From assembly GCA_030531205.1 (NCBI GenBank), contig JAUNOC010000001.1, positions 124,001 to 188,000 on the forward strand: 64,000 nucleotides of DNA. Reading direction: 5' to 3'. The notes under the pieces were generated by a model. The model was not told where the DNA came from. It saw only the letters and a list, made by a program, of their open reading frames with translations, and made no database searches. The stretch is from Phascolarctobacterium sp. GTDB taxonomy: Bacteria; Bacillota; Negativicutes; Acidaminococcales; Acidaminococcaceae. A program made the position numbers and the translations under genes. This document shows positions 16,572 to 25,919 of this stretch, one piece after another (within the stretch, counting starts at the first letter, position 1; each line of letters begins with the position of its first letter).

Positions 16572-17492
16572 TCAACCCTTCCCGATTAAATCCCTTATCC
16601 CATCTTCAAATGAAATTTGTGGTTTCCAACCAGTATCAGCAGTCAAATTAGATATATCCGCTTCCAAATGCATAACTTGATTCGGATAATATGGTAATGT
16701 ACCAAAATTCAATTTAGCAGACGGATTAATAATATCACGGATTGCCGTAATATAATCTCTCAACAATCTTGTTTTCCCACTACCAAAACAATAAATCGCA
16801 CCAGAACGTCCTTTTTCTGCCACCAACCGAAAAGCCCGTGCAGCATCAGCTGAATAAATATAATCCCAAACCTGATCACCTTTAGTAAAATCAAGTTCCT
16901 TATCCCCATTCAATAATTTTTTTATTGTACTCATTACTAAAGTTTGCTCACTATCTCCTTTACCATACATACTTAAAATCCTGCACCACTCATGACGAAT
17001 GCCTAACTGTTGGCATAATATTCTGCTCAATGAACCCGCCGCTAATTTGGCAATACCATAGCCATTATCAGGGTTGCAAGGCATATCCGGATGTAAAACC
17101 CCATCAATATGTCCAAATTCACTCTGACTGCCTGCACCAATAAACACCTTACATCCTAACTCTTTCGCAAGATACACTGCATCCAAAGTATATTGAATAT
17201 TCTTTTGTTGCAAAACAATATCCTGCCTGCTATCACCATAAGTTCCATCCCATGCAAAATGAAAAAAATAATCATAGTCACGGCTTAACTTGTTCGTTAA
17301 TGTTTTTAAGGAACCAAGTTCGCACTCAACTACAGTTAATTCATCCCTTTGCAAAAGATTGCCCATCCTTTTAGAATGTGGTCTGCAAACGGCAGTAACT
17401 GCATAATTGTACTCCAATAATTCACTTATCAAAGCAGTCCCTACCGCACCGGTAGGTCCCGTTATAATTATTTTTTTTGTTCCCATAACCAT
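16572..17492 (-). CDS. NAD-dependent epimerase/dehydratase (extended SDR) of nucleotide-sugar type
   Basis: About 306 residues. The Rossmann motif GPTGAVG near the N-terminus, the substrate-site segment GAGSQSEFG and the catalytic YGIAK motif mark an extended SDR acting on a nucleotide-linked sugar. TGATG overlap with the cyclase gene upstream shows translational coupling. It is the last gene of the 16572-30401 polysaccharide run. The exact reaction (epimerase, dehydratase or 4-reductase) is not determined; a 4-keto reductase for the CDP-sugar made by rfbF and rfbG is plausible. Confidence 0.8.
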   Translation of the reverse strand: MVMGTKKIIITGPTGAVGTALISELLEYNYAVTAVCRPHSKRMGNLLQRDELTVVECELGSLKTLTNKLSRDYDYFFHFAWDGTYGDSRQDIVLQQKNIQYTLDAVYLAKELGCKVFIGAGSQSEFGHIDGVLHPDMPCNPDNGYGIAKLAAGSLSRILCQQLGIRHEWCRILSMYGKGDSEQTLVMSTIKKLLNGDKELDFTKGDQVWDYIYSADAARAFRLVAEKGRSGAIYCFGSGKTRLLRDYITAIRDIINPSAKLNFGTLPYYPNQVMHLEADISNLTADTGWKPQISFEDGIRDLIGKG

Positions 17493-18547
17493 CAAAATAC
17501 TTGCAATAAATGTTCTAAACCCTTCTGAATTTCCGTAGCTTTAATATCACCATATACGCCTAATTTATGATTAGAATTAATTAATACCGCTTTTATCATA
17601 TTATCAGTTTGTTTTTTATCTTTCTTAATTGCCGTTACAATATTATCCAGTTCAAACCATTCCTTTTTAAGTGCAATATTCGAAAGAATCTTTTCACAAA
17701 CATTTTCTATTCTCTTAGCATAAGCCGTACCAATAAATCCTCGTTGAACGGAAATGTCATTGGCCGTAATCATCCCCAGTGCAACAGCAGACCCATGTGG
17801 TATTTCATAATTACTTACCACTTCAAAAGCATGACCAAAAGTATGCGCAAAATTTAATAAAATTCTAATTCCTTTATCAAATTCATCTTCTTCAACAAAT
17901 TTTTTCTTAAATTTTAAAGATGAAACAATAAACTCACTCAAAACTTTATAGTCATGATTAAGCAAGCAATCAATAGTTTGCTCAATTTTACCAAGTCCAT
18001 TATCACCAGCAATAATATTAAATTTGACTACTTCACCTAAACCACTACAATAATCCTTAGTTGATAATGTTTTAAATACATTTGGTAAAATATAAATTGC
18101 ATCAGGCGGATAAAATGACCCCAACAAATTTTTAAACCCCTTATAGTTCAAAGACGATTTTCCTCCTATACAACTATCGCAAGCCGCTAAAAGCGTTGTT
18201 GGGAAAAAAGTCCATTTTATTCCCCTGTACAAATTTGTTGCAACAAATCCAGTAATATCTTGAGTTATGCCACCTCCAATAGAAACCAAATGAGTGTTTC
18301 TTTTGGATACCATTTCCGTCATTTTTTCACAAATACTCAAAACTGTATCAATGGTCTTATTTGCTTCAACTGCATGCAATAAATATAACCGATCATTATC
18401 AAAATTTGGAAGCTGCTGCCTATACAGATTATAAACAACATTGTCAACAACAAAATATGTTGTTTTATCTTTTGCCAATTCCTCAACTTTTTCAAAAGAA
18501 TTTATAAAATCAACAGAATATTCTTTAAAACGAGAATGTATCAACAT
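17492..18547 (-). CDS. Sugar-phosphate cyclase of the 3-dehydroquinate synthase superfamily
   Basis: A 351-residue protein. It has the NAD-binding segment GGGITQDITGF, the signature PTTLLAACDSCIGGKSSLN, GLGEVVKF and the metal-binding FAHTFGHAFE with a later HGSAVALGM, all arranged as in AroB. Its position inside a polysaccharide operon, next to a ThDP enzyme and SDRs, argues against a shikimate role and for ring closure of a sugar phosphate to a cyclitol or related precursor. The variant QDITGF segment differs from typical AroB. The substrate is not known. Confidence 0.82.
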   Translation of the reverse strand: MLIHSRFKEYSVDFINSFEKVEELAKDKTTYFVVDNVVYNLYRQQLPNFDNDRLYLLHAVEANKTIDTVLSICEKMTEMVSKRNTHLVSIGGGITQDITGFVATNLYRGIKWTFFPTTLLAACDSCIGGKSSLNYKGFKNLLGSFYPPDAIYILPNVFKTLSTKDYCSGLGEVVKFNIIAGDNGLGKIEQTIDCLLNHDYKVLSEFIVSSLKFKKKFVEEDEFDKGIRILLNFAHTFGHAFEVVSNYEIPHGSAVALGMITANDISVQRGFIGTAYAKRIENVCEKILSNIALKKEWFELDNIVTAIKKDKKQTDNMIKAVLINSNHKLGVYGDIKATEIQKGLEHLLQVF

Positions 18548-18557
18548 AACATTATCC

Positions 18558-20366
18558 TCACTTTTCTTCCGAAATTAACGGAATGTACATATTTTTTTTC
18601 AATTCCTCTCTCGGTAAAAAAGGTGCTAAATCTTCAAGCGGAGGGGATACTAATCTTCCATCTTCCAACTTCTTTGTTGCACTTTTAGGTTCAAAATTTT
18701 GGTTAACATCAACAAATAATTCACAAATTAAATATCCTTCTTGCTGTAACACATTGTCCAATTGAGCCGAGAGTTCTGAATTACATTCAATTGAATAATA
18801 CGGTATTCCATAGGCACTGGCTATTTTCTTCATTTCAGGAAAACTCAAATCATGAGATTCTGGACCAACACCAATTTTTGTCATTTCTGGAAACAAATTA
18901 CCTTCTGTCTGTCGCATGGAATGATATCCACCATTGTTTATTAAAAATATCTTAATAGGCAACTTGTGAAATACTACTGTCTGTAACTCTTGCAAATTCA
19001 TTTGAATACTTCCATCACCTGTCACACACACTATATTTTTCTTGTCACTTGCAAAACATGCCCCGATTGCAGCTGGCAAATCATACCCCATACTTGCAGC
19101 ACCACTATTACTTATTAACCTTGTGTGTTGTTTAATTTGATATGCGTGAATACACGCTTCAGCAGTTCCATTACCTAATACAATGATTTGATCCGATGCT
19201 AATCTAATTGTTAGCTCATGAATAAACGCATACGCATTAACCCTCTTTACATTCTCGTAATGTTTAGGCAAAACAACAGGATAAGTTTTCTTCCATTGCT
19301 TACAACGTTCATTCCACTCTTTTTTAGGTGCTAACGACCGCCCATTTAGCATTGCGTTAATGGCTAGCACAAATGCTCTAGCATCTGCTTGAATTGGCAT
19401 TTCAACATGAATACTTGGCTTAACTAATTCGTATTTATCAATATCAACCATAATTACAAATGCCGCTCTTGCCCATGTCTTAACATCATATCCAACTTGT
19501 CTTCTGCTTAAACGACATCCTATAGATAAAATCAAATCTGAATTTTGTATCGCCCAATTTCCCGGACGATCGCCCATTAATCCAGGCTGACCAACATATA
19601 ATTCATCATCCGTTGCCAACAAATCTGTACTATCAAAAGCTAAACAAACAGGAATATTCAGAAGTTTTACTAATTTTTTTACTTCATTTTCGCATCCAGA
19701 AATATGAATACCATTTCCAAGCATGAGAACCGGTCTTTTTGCATTTTGTATTTTTTTAATAACTTCATAAATAGTATTTTCCGAAATAGACAATGTTTCA
19801 TCTGAAAATACAAATTCTTCAAAATCATCTGTGTCAATATAACCACCCTGAATATCTAATGGAATATCTAACCACACAGGTCCGGGTCTACCAGTCTTAC
19901 AAAGATATAACGCTTTATCAACATGATACTTAACTTGCTTTATGTCAGTTATCATTACAGCATACTTTGTCATATAAGCCACCATAGGAGTAATATCAAA
20001 TTCTTGATCTCCCATTGCACGTAGAGGCAACTTATAATATCTAGCAGTTGTTGAATATCGAACTTGTCCACTAATAATCAACATAGGAATACTGTCGAGC
20101 CACGCCCCCAAAACTCCAGTTAAAGTATTTGTTCCTCCCGGTCCTGTAGTACAACACACCATAGGTAATTCATTGTTCACACGATAAAACCCCTCCGCCG
20201 CAATCGCCGCAGATTGCTCATGCTGAACAAATATATTTTTTAATCCATCTTGATGCCCAAAAGCCATGTTCAAAACCATAGCACCACCACCGGGTACCGT
20301 AAAATTATATCGTATACCTTTAGATACAAGATATTGAGCAAGCCATTCAGAAACCTTGACTTTCAT
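18558..20366 (-). CDS. Thiamine-diphosphate-dependent enzyme, acetolactate-synthase-like
   Basis: A 602-residue protein with the three-domain layout of the acetolactate synthase/benzaldehyde lyase family: pyrimidine-binding domain with the catalytic Glu in FVQHEQSAAIAAEG (about residue 50), central domain, and cofactor domain with GDGSIQMNLQELQT and INNGGYHS. It overlaps the SDR gene upstream by four bases (ATGA). In sugar pathways such enzymes can add a two-carbon unit to a 4-keto sugar, as YerE does in yersiniose synthesis, which would fit the CDP-glucose genes upstream. A role with the cyclase is equally possible. Confidence 0.85.
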   Translation of the reverse strand: MKVKVSEWLAQYLVSKGIRYNFTVPGGGAMVLNMAFGHQDGLKNIFVQHEQSAAIAAEGFYRVNNELPMVCCTTGPGGTNTLTGVLGAWLDSIPMLIISGQVRYSTTARYYKLPLRAMGDQEFDITPMVAYMTKYAVMITDIKQVKYHVDKALYLCKTGRPGPVWLDIPLDIQGGYIDTDDFEEFVFSDETLSISENTIYEVIKKIQNAKRPVLMLGNGIHISGCENEVKKLVKLLNIPVCLAFDSTDLLATDDELYVGQPGLMGDRPGNWAIQNSDLILSIGCRLSRRQVGYDVKTWARAAFVIMVDIDKYELVKPSIHVEMPIQADARAFVLAINAMLNGRSLAPKKEWNERCKQWKKTYPVVLPKHYENVKRVNAYAFIHELTIRLASDQIIVLGNGTAEACIHAYQIKQHTRLISNSGAASMGYDLPAAIGACFASDKKNIVCVTGDGSIQMNLQELQTVVFHKLPIKIFLINNGGYHSMRQTEGNLFPEMTKIGVGPESHDLSFPEMKKIASAYGIPYYSIECNSELSAQLDNVLQQEGYLICELFVDVNQNFEPKSATKKLEDGRLVSPPLEDLAPFLPREELKKNMYIPLISEEK

Positions 20367-21028
20367 TTACATGTAAATCCTCCATCTACAATTATTTTTT
20401 GACCAGTCAAATACGTGTTATTCATGCTCCCTAGAAAAAACACAACTTCCGCTATTTCATTTGTGTTTGCCATCCGCCCAAGAGGAATTTCTCTTGAGAT
20501 TTCACTAATCTGTTCTTTAGAATTGTTTTTAAGTGTTAATTCAGTCAATGTAAATCCAGGGCATACAGTATTTACAAGGATGTTATATGGAGCTAACTCA
20601 ATCGCCAAAGTATTAGTCACTCCATGAATCCCATGTTTTGTTGCCGCATATATAGAACGCCCTCTTTTGGATACAACAGACCAAATAGAACTTATATTAA
20701 CTATTCGTCCAGCATGTTTCTGTTTCATTTTACCAACAAATCCTTTGATTAATTGTATTGGAGCAAATAAATTAACTTGAAACATTCTTTCCATTTCATC
20801 ATCACTAACATCCTCAATAGTATTTATGTCGTTAATACCAGCATTGTTAATTAATACATCGAAAGTTATCTCTCTGTTATTCCTAATATAAGACTCGATC
20901 GATTTTTTATTTTCCAAATCAAGTTCTTGATGAGTTGGTGCATAGACATTATATCCACTTTCAACAAACTTTTTTTTAATCGCATTACCGATCCCTTTAG
21001 ACCCACCAGTTAATAACACATTATACAT
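20363..21028 (-). CDS. Short-chain dehydrogenase/reductase (classical SDR)
   Basis: A 221-residue protein with TGGSKGIG (7-14), NNAG, and the catalytic Ser (ISSIW) and YAATK motif of classical SDRs, ending GQKIIVDGGFTCK. It probably reduces a keto group in the same pathway as the ThDP enzyme, with which it shares an ATGA overlap. There is no feature to choose between NADH and NADPH with certainty. Confidence 0.87.
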   Translation of the reverse strand: MYNVLLTGGSKGIGNAIKKKFVESGYNVYAPTHQELDLENKKSIESYIRNNREITFDVLINNAGINDINTIEDVSDDEMERMFQVNLFAPIQLIKGFVGKMKQKHAGRIVNISSIWSVVSKRGRSIYAATKHGIHGVTNTLAIELAPYNILVNTVCPGFTLTELTLKNNSKEQISEISREIPLGRMANTNEIAEVVFFLGSMNNTYLTGQKIIVDGGFTCK

Positions 21029-21040
21029 TTTCCCCTCCTA

Positions 21041-22162
21041 TCAATGCCATATGCTTTTGCATAATATCCTATTTCTCAAAAACTTTTCCAAAAGAACAAA
21101 AAATTTTGCCAAAAGAAAAGTTATAATACCAACACATATTACACACTTGAAATACTGCTCCAAAGATGTTTCGCCCCCAATATATTTGCAAAGAACCAAT
21201 GCAACTGGAGAATGAAGCAAATAAAAATAAAAACCATATTGCTTTATTTTTGATATTACAAAAATGATATTTTTATTCCCCCGCCCAATAAAGTTTATGT
21301 CATTATATGTGGCTATTAGCAATGTAACAAAACCAACATATATGGTTGGAAACACATATTGATATAAAACAGCAAATTTCCACTGCACACATATGTTTAT
21401 AAGAATAAAAATAACAAAACCCCATGAAACAATTGTACGATATATTCCCAACCTACTTATATCCATTTTCACTACAATAAAGGAACTAATTATCCCAGCT
21501 ATAAACAAATCTGTATTACCTAAAACTGAGGAATAAACAAAACGACTCCACTCAATATTCAATACACACATCAAAATTCTTGTGAAAAGACCGCTCAATA
21601 ATACACACAGAAAAATCTTGTATAGTGAAACATGACTAATTATTTTATCCAAACAACGAACAAACAATGGGGAAAACACATATAACCACATCAATGTTGA
21701 AACAAACCAAACTGCACCTATAGCTGCAGGGTCAGGTTTTGCATAATAAGTACAAAAAACAAGTCTTCGTAAAAACACTATCGCCTCATAGGATGAAAAA
21801 AAGTTTGGATTTAAAGCCAAAGATACAAATAATACTACCACTAATGATGGTACATAAATTTTTCCAAATTTTACTTTATAGAATCTAAAAATCCCTGTCC
21901 ATGTAGCAAAATCATACTTCTTTGTAAGATATCCATATCCTACAAAATAACCTGACAAACAATAAAAAATCCAAGTCCCTGCCCATGCTGGTGTTTTTAG
22001 AAAAAACAAATAGGGATAATCTTTAAAAATCTGTGCTACCGCATAATCAGCCCCATCAAACAATGTGACATGCAACATAAAAACAAAAAACAATGCTAAT
22101 ACTCTAAGGATATCAAGAATATCAACACTAACAAATGTTGCTAATTTATTTTCCAAACTCAT
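21041..22162 (-). CDS. Acyltransferase-3 family membrane O-acyltransferase
   Basis: A 373-residue protein with about ten membrane helices. The N-terminal DILRVLALFFVFMLHVTLF contains the conserved Arg and His of the acyltransferase_3 (OafA/Oac) family, which adds acetyl or other acyl groups to surface sugars. It overlaps the end of the aldolase-fusion gene by 17 bases, so it is translated by coupling. Its acceptor is probably a sugar of the polysaccharide built by this operon. Confidence 0.85.
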   Translation of the reverse strand: MSLENKLATFVSVDILDILRVLALFFVFMLHVTLFDGADYAVAQIFKDYPYLFFLKTPAWAGTWIFYCLSGYFVGYGYLTKKYDFATWTGIFRFYKVKFGKIYVPSLVVVLFVSLALNPNFFSSYEAIVFLRRLVFCTYYAKPDPAAIGAVWFVSTLMWLYVFSPLFVRCLDKIISHVSLYKIFLCVLLSGLFTRILMCVLNIEWSRFVYSSVLGNTDLFIAGIISSFIVVKMDISRLGIYRTIVSWGFVIFILINICVQWKFAVLYQYVFPTIYVGFVTLLIATYNDINFIGRGNKNIIFVISKIKQYGFYFYLLHSPVALVLCKYIGGETSLEQYFKCVICVGIITFLLAKFFVLLEKFLRNRILCKSIWH

Positions 22163-23747
22163 AATGTGATTGCGTTAAAAATTCAACATTTAATTTTTGG
22201 CAGTTTTGCAGCAAAAATTTAGACACATATTCATTTAAATATCTAGATTTCTCCTTGACATAACTATACTCTCTACTAACATCGAAATAATTGTCCGCCT
22301 TAGAAGAGTATCCATCAAACCCAGCTAAAATCGCTTCCCTTATACTCAACTTTATTAAAAGTTTCAATAACATCACCAATGAATTATCAACTATTTCGGT
22401 ATTTAGATCTATCAATTCCCCATAGTTCACAACATACTTAAAATCATCAGTAATCTTCGTTACATTAGATGTGGCTATAATTTCTGCATGAATATCATTT
22501 TCTTGCAAATCTTTCTTAACTTGCGTATATCTTTTGGCATTAGTCAAGAAAATATAATCCAAATCGACATTATTAGGAACATAATTGACTGCAATAACAA
22601 TAGGTGCGTTTTCCGCTATATATTTTTTTATTTTCCCTTTTTCCCTCTGAAAATTTCTACCCGGTCCTAATAACAATATTTTTTCCCCGTGCAACTTTTT
22701 CTTTAGTTCGGTTAATGCTTGTCTATCATCACAAACTATATTTTGATAATTTACATAAACATGTTCAGCATATTTGGCATCGTACATTAATTTTTTTGAA
22801 AATTCTAATGAGTTTAAAATATCAATAATTTGCGATACCGACAAAGTTTTCTTGTTCATCAAAAAAGATACATAATTAGGATGGCATTTTGTTGAAGCGG
22901 CAATATAAAAAAACAAATTATATCCCCAGTACTGTTTACGGTAAATATCCAAAATAGTATTATCAATGATTTCTAAAATTTGAGTAATATCATATTTCCC
23001 ACCATATAACTCATTCATATGCATTGCCAATAACTCTGTAGTAGCATTGCCGGCACTTTTTCCCATTCCATAGAGAGTTCCATCCACAAGAATATTTCTC
23101 TTGGTTTTTGATTTCAAAAAAGAAATACCATTAGCATAACCCATTTGAAAATTATTATGAGCATGATAACCAACGCAAATGTCTTTGTCCAAATATTCAT
23201 CAAGCAAAGAAAAAATATGCAAAAGTTGGTCTGGATGCAACAAGCCATAAGTATCAACCATGGAAGTAGCAAACGGTTTAACTTTATTTACCAAATTGGC
23301 ATATTCTTTAAGTTTTACATCAGTATAGGTTGTTACAGACACCATTTGGGCAAAAACCTTATATCCAAGTGCTTTTACCTGACGGATATATTCCATTGCC
23401 TCATACATTAAATGCTCTTTGAATATAACTCTAATACCGTCAATAAAAGTTTCTGATGCCGGTTGCAAATTTCTTATATCACATGTGCCATAATCAATCA
23501 TAGCCACAATGATTGATTGCCCCTTATCCAATCCTGAAAATATTTTATTTGCGGAGGCAGTATCCGGCATAATGGTACGGTTAATATCAAATTTACGCCG
23601 ACCATCCAAAAATCCTATTTCAATAAAATCCACCTTAGCGCTGACTAATCTTTCAAAAATTTCTATGATTGTTTCATGTCCAAATTCCCAATCATTAATA
23701 TATCCACCATCACGCAAAGTGCAATCTAATAAATATCTTTTAGGCAT
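22146..23747 (-). CDS. DRE-TIM aldolase (4-hydroxy-2-oxovalerate aldolase-like) fused to a C-terminal Rossmann-like domain
   Basis: A 533-residue protein. Residues 1-300 form a DRE-TIM metallolyase barrel: DCTLRDGGY (8-16) gives the metal and catalytic Asp/Arg, with VGYHAHNNFQMG and LVDGTLYGMGKSAGN later, most like the DmpG-type pyruvate aldolases. From about residue 345 a second domain begins KILLLGPGRNFQREKGKI and continues with alternating strands and helices (IVIAVNYVP, LDYIFLTNAKRY), which may bind a nucleotide or sugar. Fusion of such an aldolase with this tail in a polysaccharide operon suggests addition or removal of a three-carbon unit on a sugar-derived keto compound. The function is not certain. 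Confidence 0.8.
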   Translation of the reverse strand: MPKRYLLDCTLRDGGYINDWEFGHETIIEIFERLVSAKVDFIEIGFLDGRRKFDINRTIMPDTASANKIFSGLDKGQSIIVAMIDYGTCDIRNLQPASETFIDGIRVIFKEHLMYEAMEYIRQVKALGYKVFAQMVSVTTYTDVKLKEYANLVNKVKPFATSMVDTYGLLHPDQLLHIFSLLDEYLDKDICVGYHAHNNFQMGYANGISFLKSKTKRNILVDGTLYGMGKSAGNATTELLAMHMNELYGGKYDITQILEIIDNTILDIYRKQYWGYNLFFYIAASTKCHPNYVSFLMNKKTLSVSQIIDILNSLEFSKKLMYDAKYAEHVYVNYQNIVCDDRQALTELKKKLHGEKILLLGPGRNFQREKGKIKKYIAENAPIVIAVNYVPNNVDLDYIFLTNAKRYTQVKKDLQENDIHAEIIATSNVTKITDDFKYVVNYGELIDLNTEIVDNSLVMLLKLLIKLSIREAILAGFDGYSSKADNYFDVSREYSYVKEKSRYLNEYVSKFLLQNCQKLNVEFLTQSHYEFGK

Positions 23748-23761
23748 TACGCAACCTCCTA

Positions 23762-24871
23762 TTACACAAAAAAATATTCATCCAATTTTTGTTCACACTT
23801 AAAATAAAAATTTGCCTTAGAAAAATATTTTTCATAAAAACAATTTCTAACCATATCTATGACACAACCAATACTGTATATAATTAATGCTGTTAATACT
23901 GCAAAACACAAACAACTTAAAAAATCCAATTTAACCCAATTGCTGGTGTGAAAAACTTGAGACCATATAACATATCTAAAGTATTCATGATCATGCAACA
24001 AAAGAACACCGAAAGATCCTATAGCCAATAAATTTATCCTACGAGAATAATGCACTTTCAAGCCAAGAAAAAAAGCGAACAATAACCCCCCCCCTAAAAT
24101 ACTTAACGGTCGTATTTCTGTTGCAAAAGCATAAGATAAAAACTTTTGAGCTAGCAAATTTGAATTAGTATAAGAGTAATATGCCAACACACTATACATA
24201 AACCAAAAACACAAAAAACCCCATATACCATTCCTGCAAATCTTTTCCAATAATTCCTTATCAACAAACGTCTTCACATAATAAACAACAAAATATACAA
24301 AGAAAAACACATACATTGTTGTTATCCAATCCACTCTAACTTGCAACCTACAAACCTTCATTACAACCGGTTCAATCCAGTAAATAGAACTTAATAATAA
24401 GATTATTGCAAGAATATTCTTTTGAGATAACTTACAAGTAATCTTACTAAAAAACGGAAATAATAGCATCCAACACAAATACATTTTAGCAAACCCATGT
24501 GAACATCCTAACAACGGTAAAAAACAACCAATTATATTGGCAAAACGAATATGTATTGCTCCATCATTAAGCCAAATTGCTAATGTCATGCCTAATAGAT
24601 TATAAAACAACACGCTAAACCATATATTCAAAAATTTTTTACCAGAAAAATTATTTCCAATAGTAAACCACATACTTGCAAATATAAATGCACAAAAAAT
24701 CATTTTCCCTAGTGGTAAAAAAATACATCCCAGAAACATGATTTCCAAATTATCATTTGCACTTAATAATCCACCATGACAGCCAATATGATGTAGTGTA
24801 AGACCAATCATCAAAATAACTCGCATTAATTCAATATTAGACTGTCTTTTTAATACACGATTTTCACTCAT
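23762..24871 (-). CDS. Acyltransferase-like polytopic membrane protein carrying a G9 tract
   Basis: A 369-residue protein with about ten membrane helices. The start SNIELMRVILMIGLTLHHIG carries the Arg and His expected of acyltransferase_3-type surface polysaccharide modifying enzymes. Codons 260-262 are three GGG codons forming a run of nine G (24094-24086, minus strand), in frame here. Loss of one G gives a TGA ten codons later and gain of one also ends the frame soon after, so the gene is a candidate for phase variation. It overlaps the rfbG gene by 8 bases. Confidence 0.82.
   Translation of the reverse strand: MSENRVLKRQSNIELMRVILMIGLTLHHIGCHGGLLSANDNLEIMFLGCIFLPLGKMIFCAFIFASMWFTIGNNFSGKKFLNIWFSVLFYNLLGMTLAIWLNDGAIHIRFANIIGCFLPLLGCSHGFAKMYLCWMLLFPFFSKITCKLSQKNILAIILLLSSIYWIEPVVMKVCRLQVRVDWITTMYVFFFVYFVVYYVKTFVDKELLEKICRNGIWGFLCFWFMYSVLAYYSYTNSNLLAQKFLSYAFATEIRPLSILGGGLLFAFFLGLKVHYSRRINLLAIGSFGVLLLHDHEYFRYVIWSQVFHTSNWVKLDFLSCLCFAVLTALIIYSIGCVIDMVRNCFYEKYFSKANFYFKCEQKLDEYFFV
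24086..24094 (-). repeat. G9 homopolymer tract inside an acyltransferase gene (in frame)
   Basis: Nine consecutive G on the coding strand within an AT-rich gene. Only two runs of eight or more G/C were noticed in the window, and both are in surface-modification genes. Confidence 0.9.
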
Positions 24872-25919
24872 TGTTTATAAACTCTTCTATTTGCCTATCC
24901 ATACAAGCCCTGACATCTCCACCACTCTGCCAAACTTTTGTCCATTCCACCGTCTTCGTCACAGCGGTTTCCAAATTCCATTTTGGTTGCCAGCCAAAAG
25001 TTTGCTTTAATTTTGTGCTGTCCAGTTTAAGAAACCCTGCTTCGTGAGGCCCGCCATCATGCTTATTAATCAACTTCAAACCATTGCCCCAATGTTTTAC
25101 AAATAAATCCACTAACGCTCCCGTTTGAAAGCAATCCACATCATCGGGCCCCACATTGTACCAGCCAGCATATTTACCATCTTGATACTGTGCGGAAGCA
25201 ATCATTAAATATGCCATCAACGGTTCCAAAACATGCTGATAAGGACGGGTGGAATAGGGATTACGCACAATAATATTTTCGCCCTGCATAGCCGCACGAA
25301 CACAATCAGGAATAATCCTATCCGTTGCGAAATCACCGCCACCAATGACATTACCGGCACGAGCGGTGGAAATTGCCACCTTACCATCCGCAAAGAAACT
25401 ATTTTTGTAAGAATGGGTAACCAGCTCAGAGCAGGATTTGGAATTGCTGTAAGGGTCAAAACCATCCAACTTATCATCTTCCACATAGCCCCTGTCCCAT
25501 TCGTTATTGAGATAAACTTTATCCGTAGTTACATTCAAAAAAGATTTCACGCAACTGCTTTGGCGTACACATTCCAAAATATTCACCGTACCCATTACAT
25601 TAGTTTCATAGGTATAGGCAGGATTTTGATAACTGTCCCGCACCAAAGGTTGTGCTGCCAAATGCAAAACAATCTCTGGACTTGCTTCGTTAAATGCTTT
25701 TTGCAAGTTGGTAAAATCACGAATATCGCCAATAACAGTTTTCACCCTATTGCCAATCTTGGCAATTTCATAAAGCGATGGCTTGGTGGGCGGTTGCAAA
25801 GCATACCCTGTTACCTCTGCCCCTGCATTAGCAAGAATATGACAGAGCCATGACCCTTTAAACCCTGTATGACCAGTTACGAATACTTTTTTATTTTTGT
25901 AAAAACTTAAATCAAACAT
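24864..25919 (-). CDS. rfbG: CDP-glucose 4,6-dehydratase
   Basis: About 351 residues from the ATG at 25919, which overlaps the rfbF stop by one base (TGATG). The N-terminal VFVTGHTGFKGSWL is the characteristic NAD-binding motif of this enzyme, followed by HLAAQPLVRDSYQNP, TTDKVYLN and the DPYSNSKSCSE catalytic region. It converts CDP-D-glucose to CDP-4-keto-6-deoxyglucose. The usual next enzyme, the 3-dehydrase RfbH/DdhC, is absent from the window, so the intermediate probably goes to other enzymes of this operon. Confidence 0.93.
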   Translation of the reverse strand: MFDLSFYKNKKVFVTGHTGFKGSWLCHILANAGAEVTGYALQPPTKPSLYEIAKIGNRVKTVIGDIRDFTNLQKAFNEASPEIVLHLAAQPLVRDSYQNPAYTYETNVMGTVNILECVRQSSCVKSFLNVTTDKVYLNNEWDRGYVEDDKLDGFDPYSNSKSCSELVTHSYKNSFFADGKVAISTARAGNVIGGGDFATDRIIPDCVRAAMQGENIIVRNPYSTRPYQHVLEPLMAYLMIASAQYQDGKYAGWYNVGPDDVDCFQTGALVDLFVKHWGNGLKLINKHDGGPHEAGFLKLDSTKLKQTFGWQPKWNLETAVTKTVEWTKVWQSGGDVRACMDRQIEEFINNE

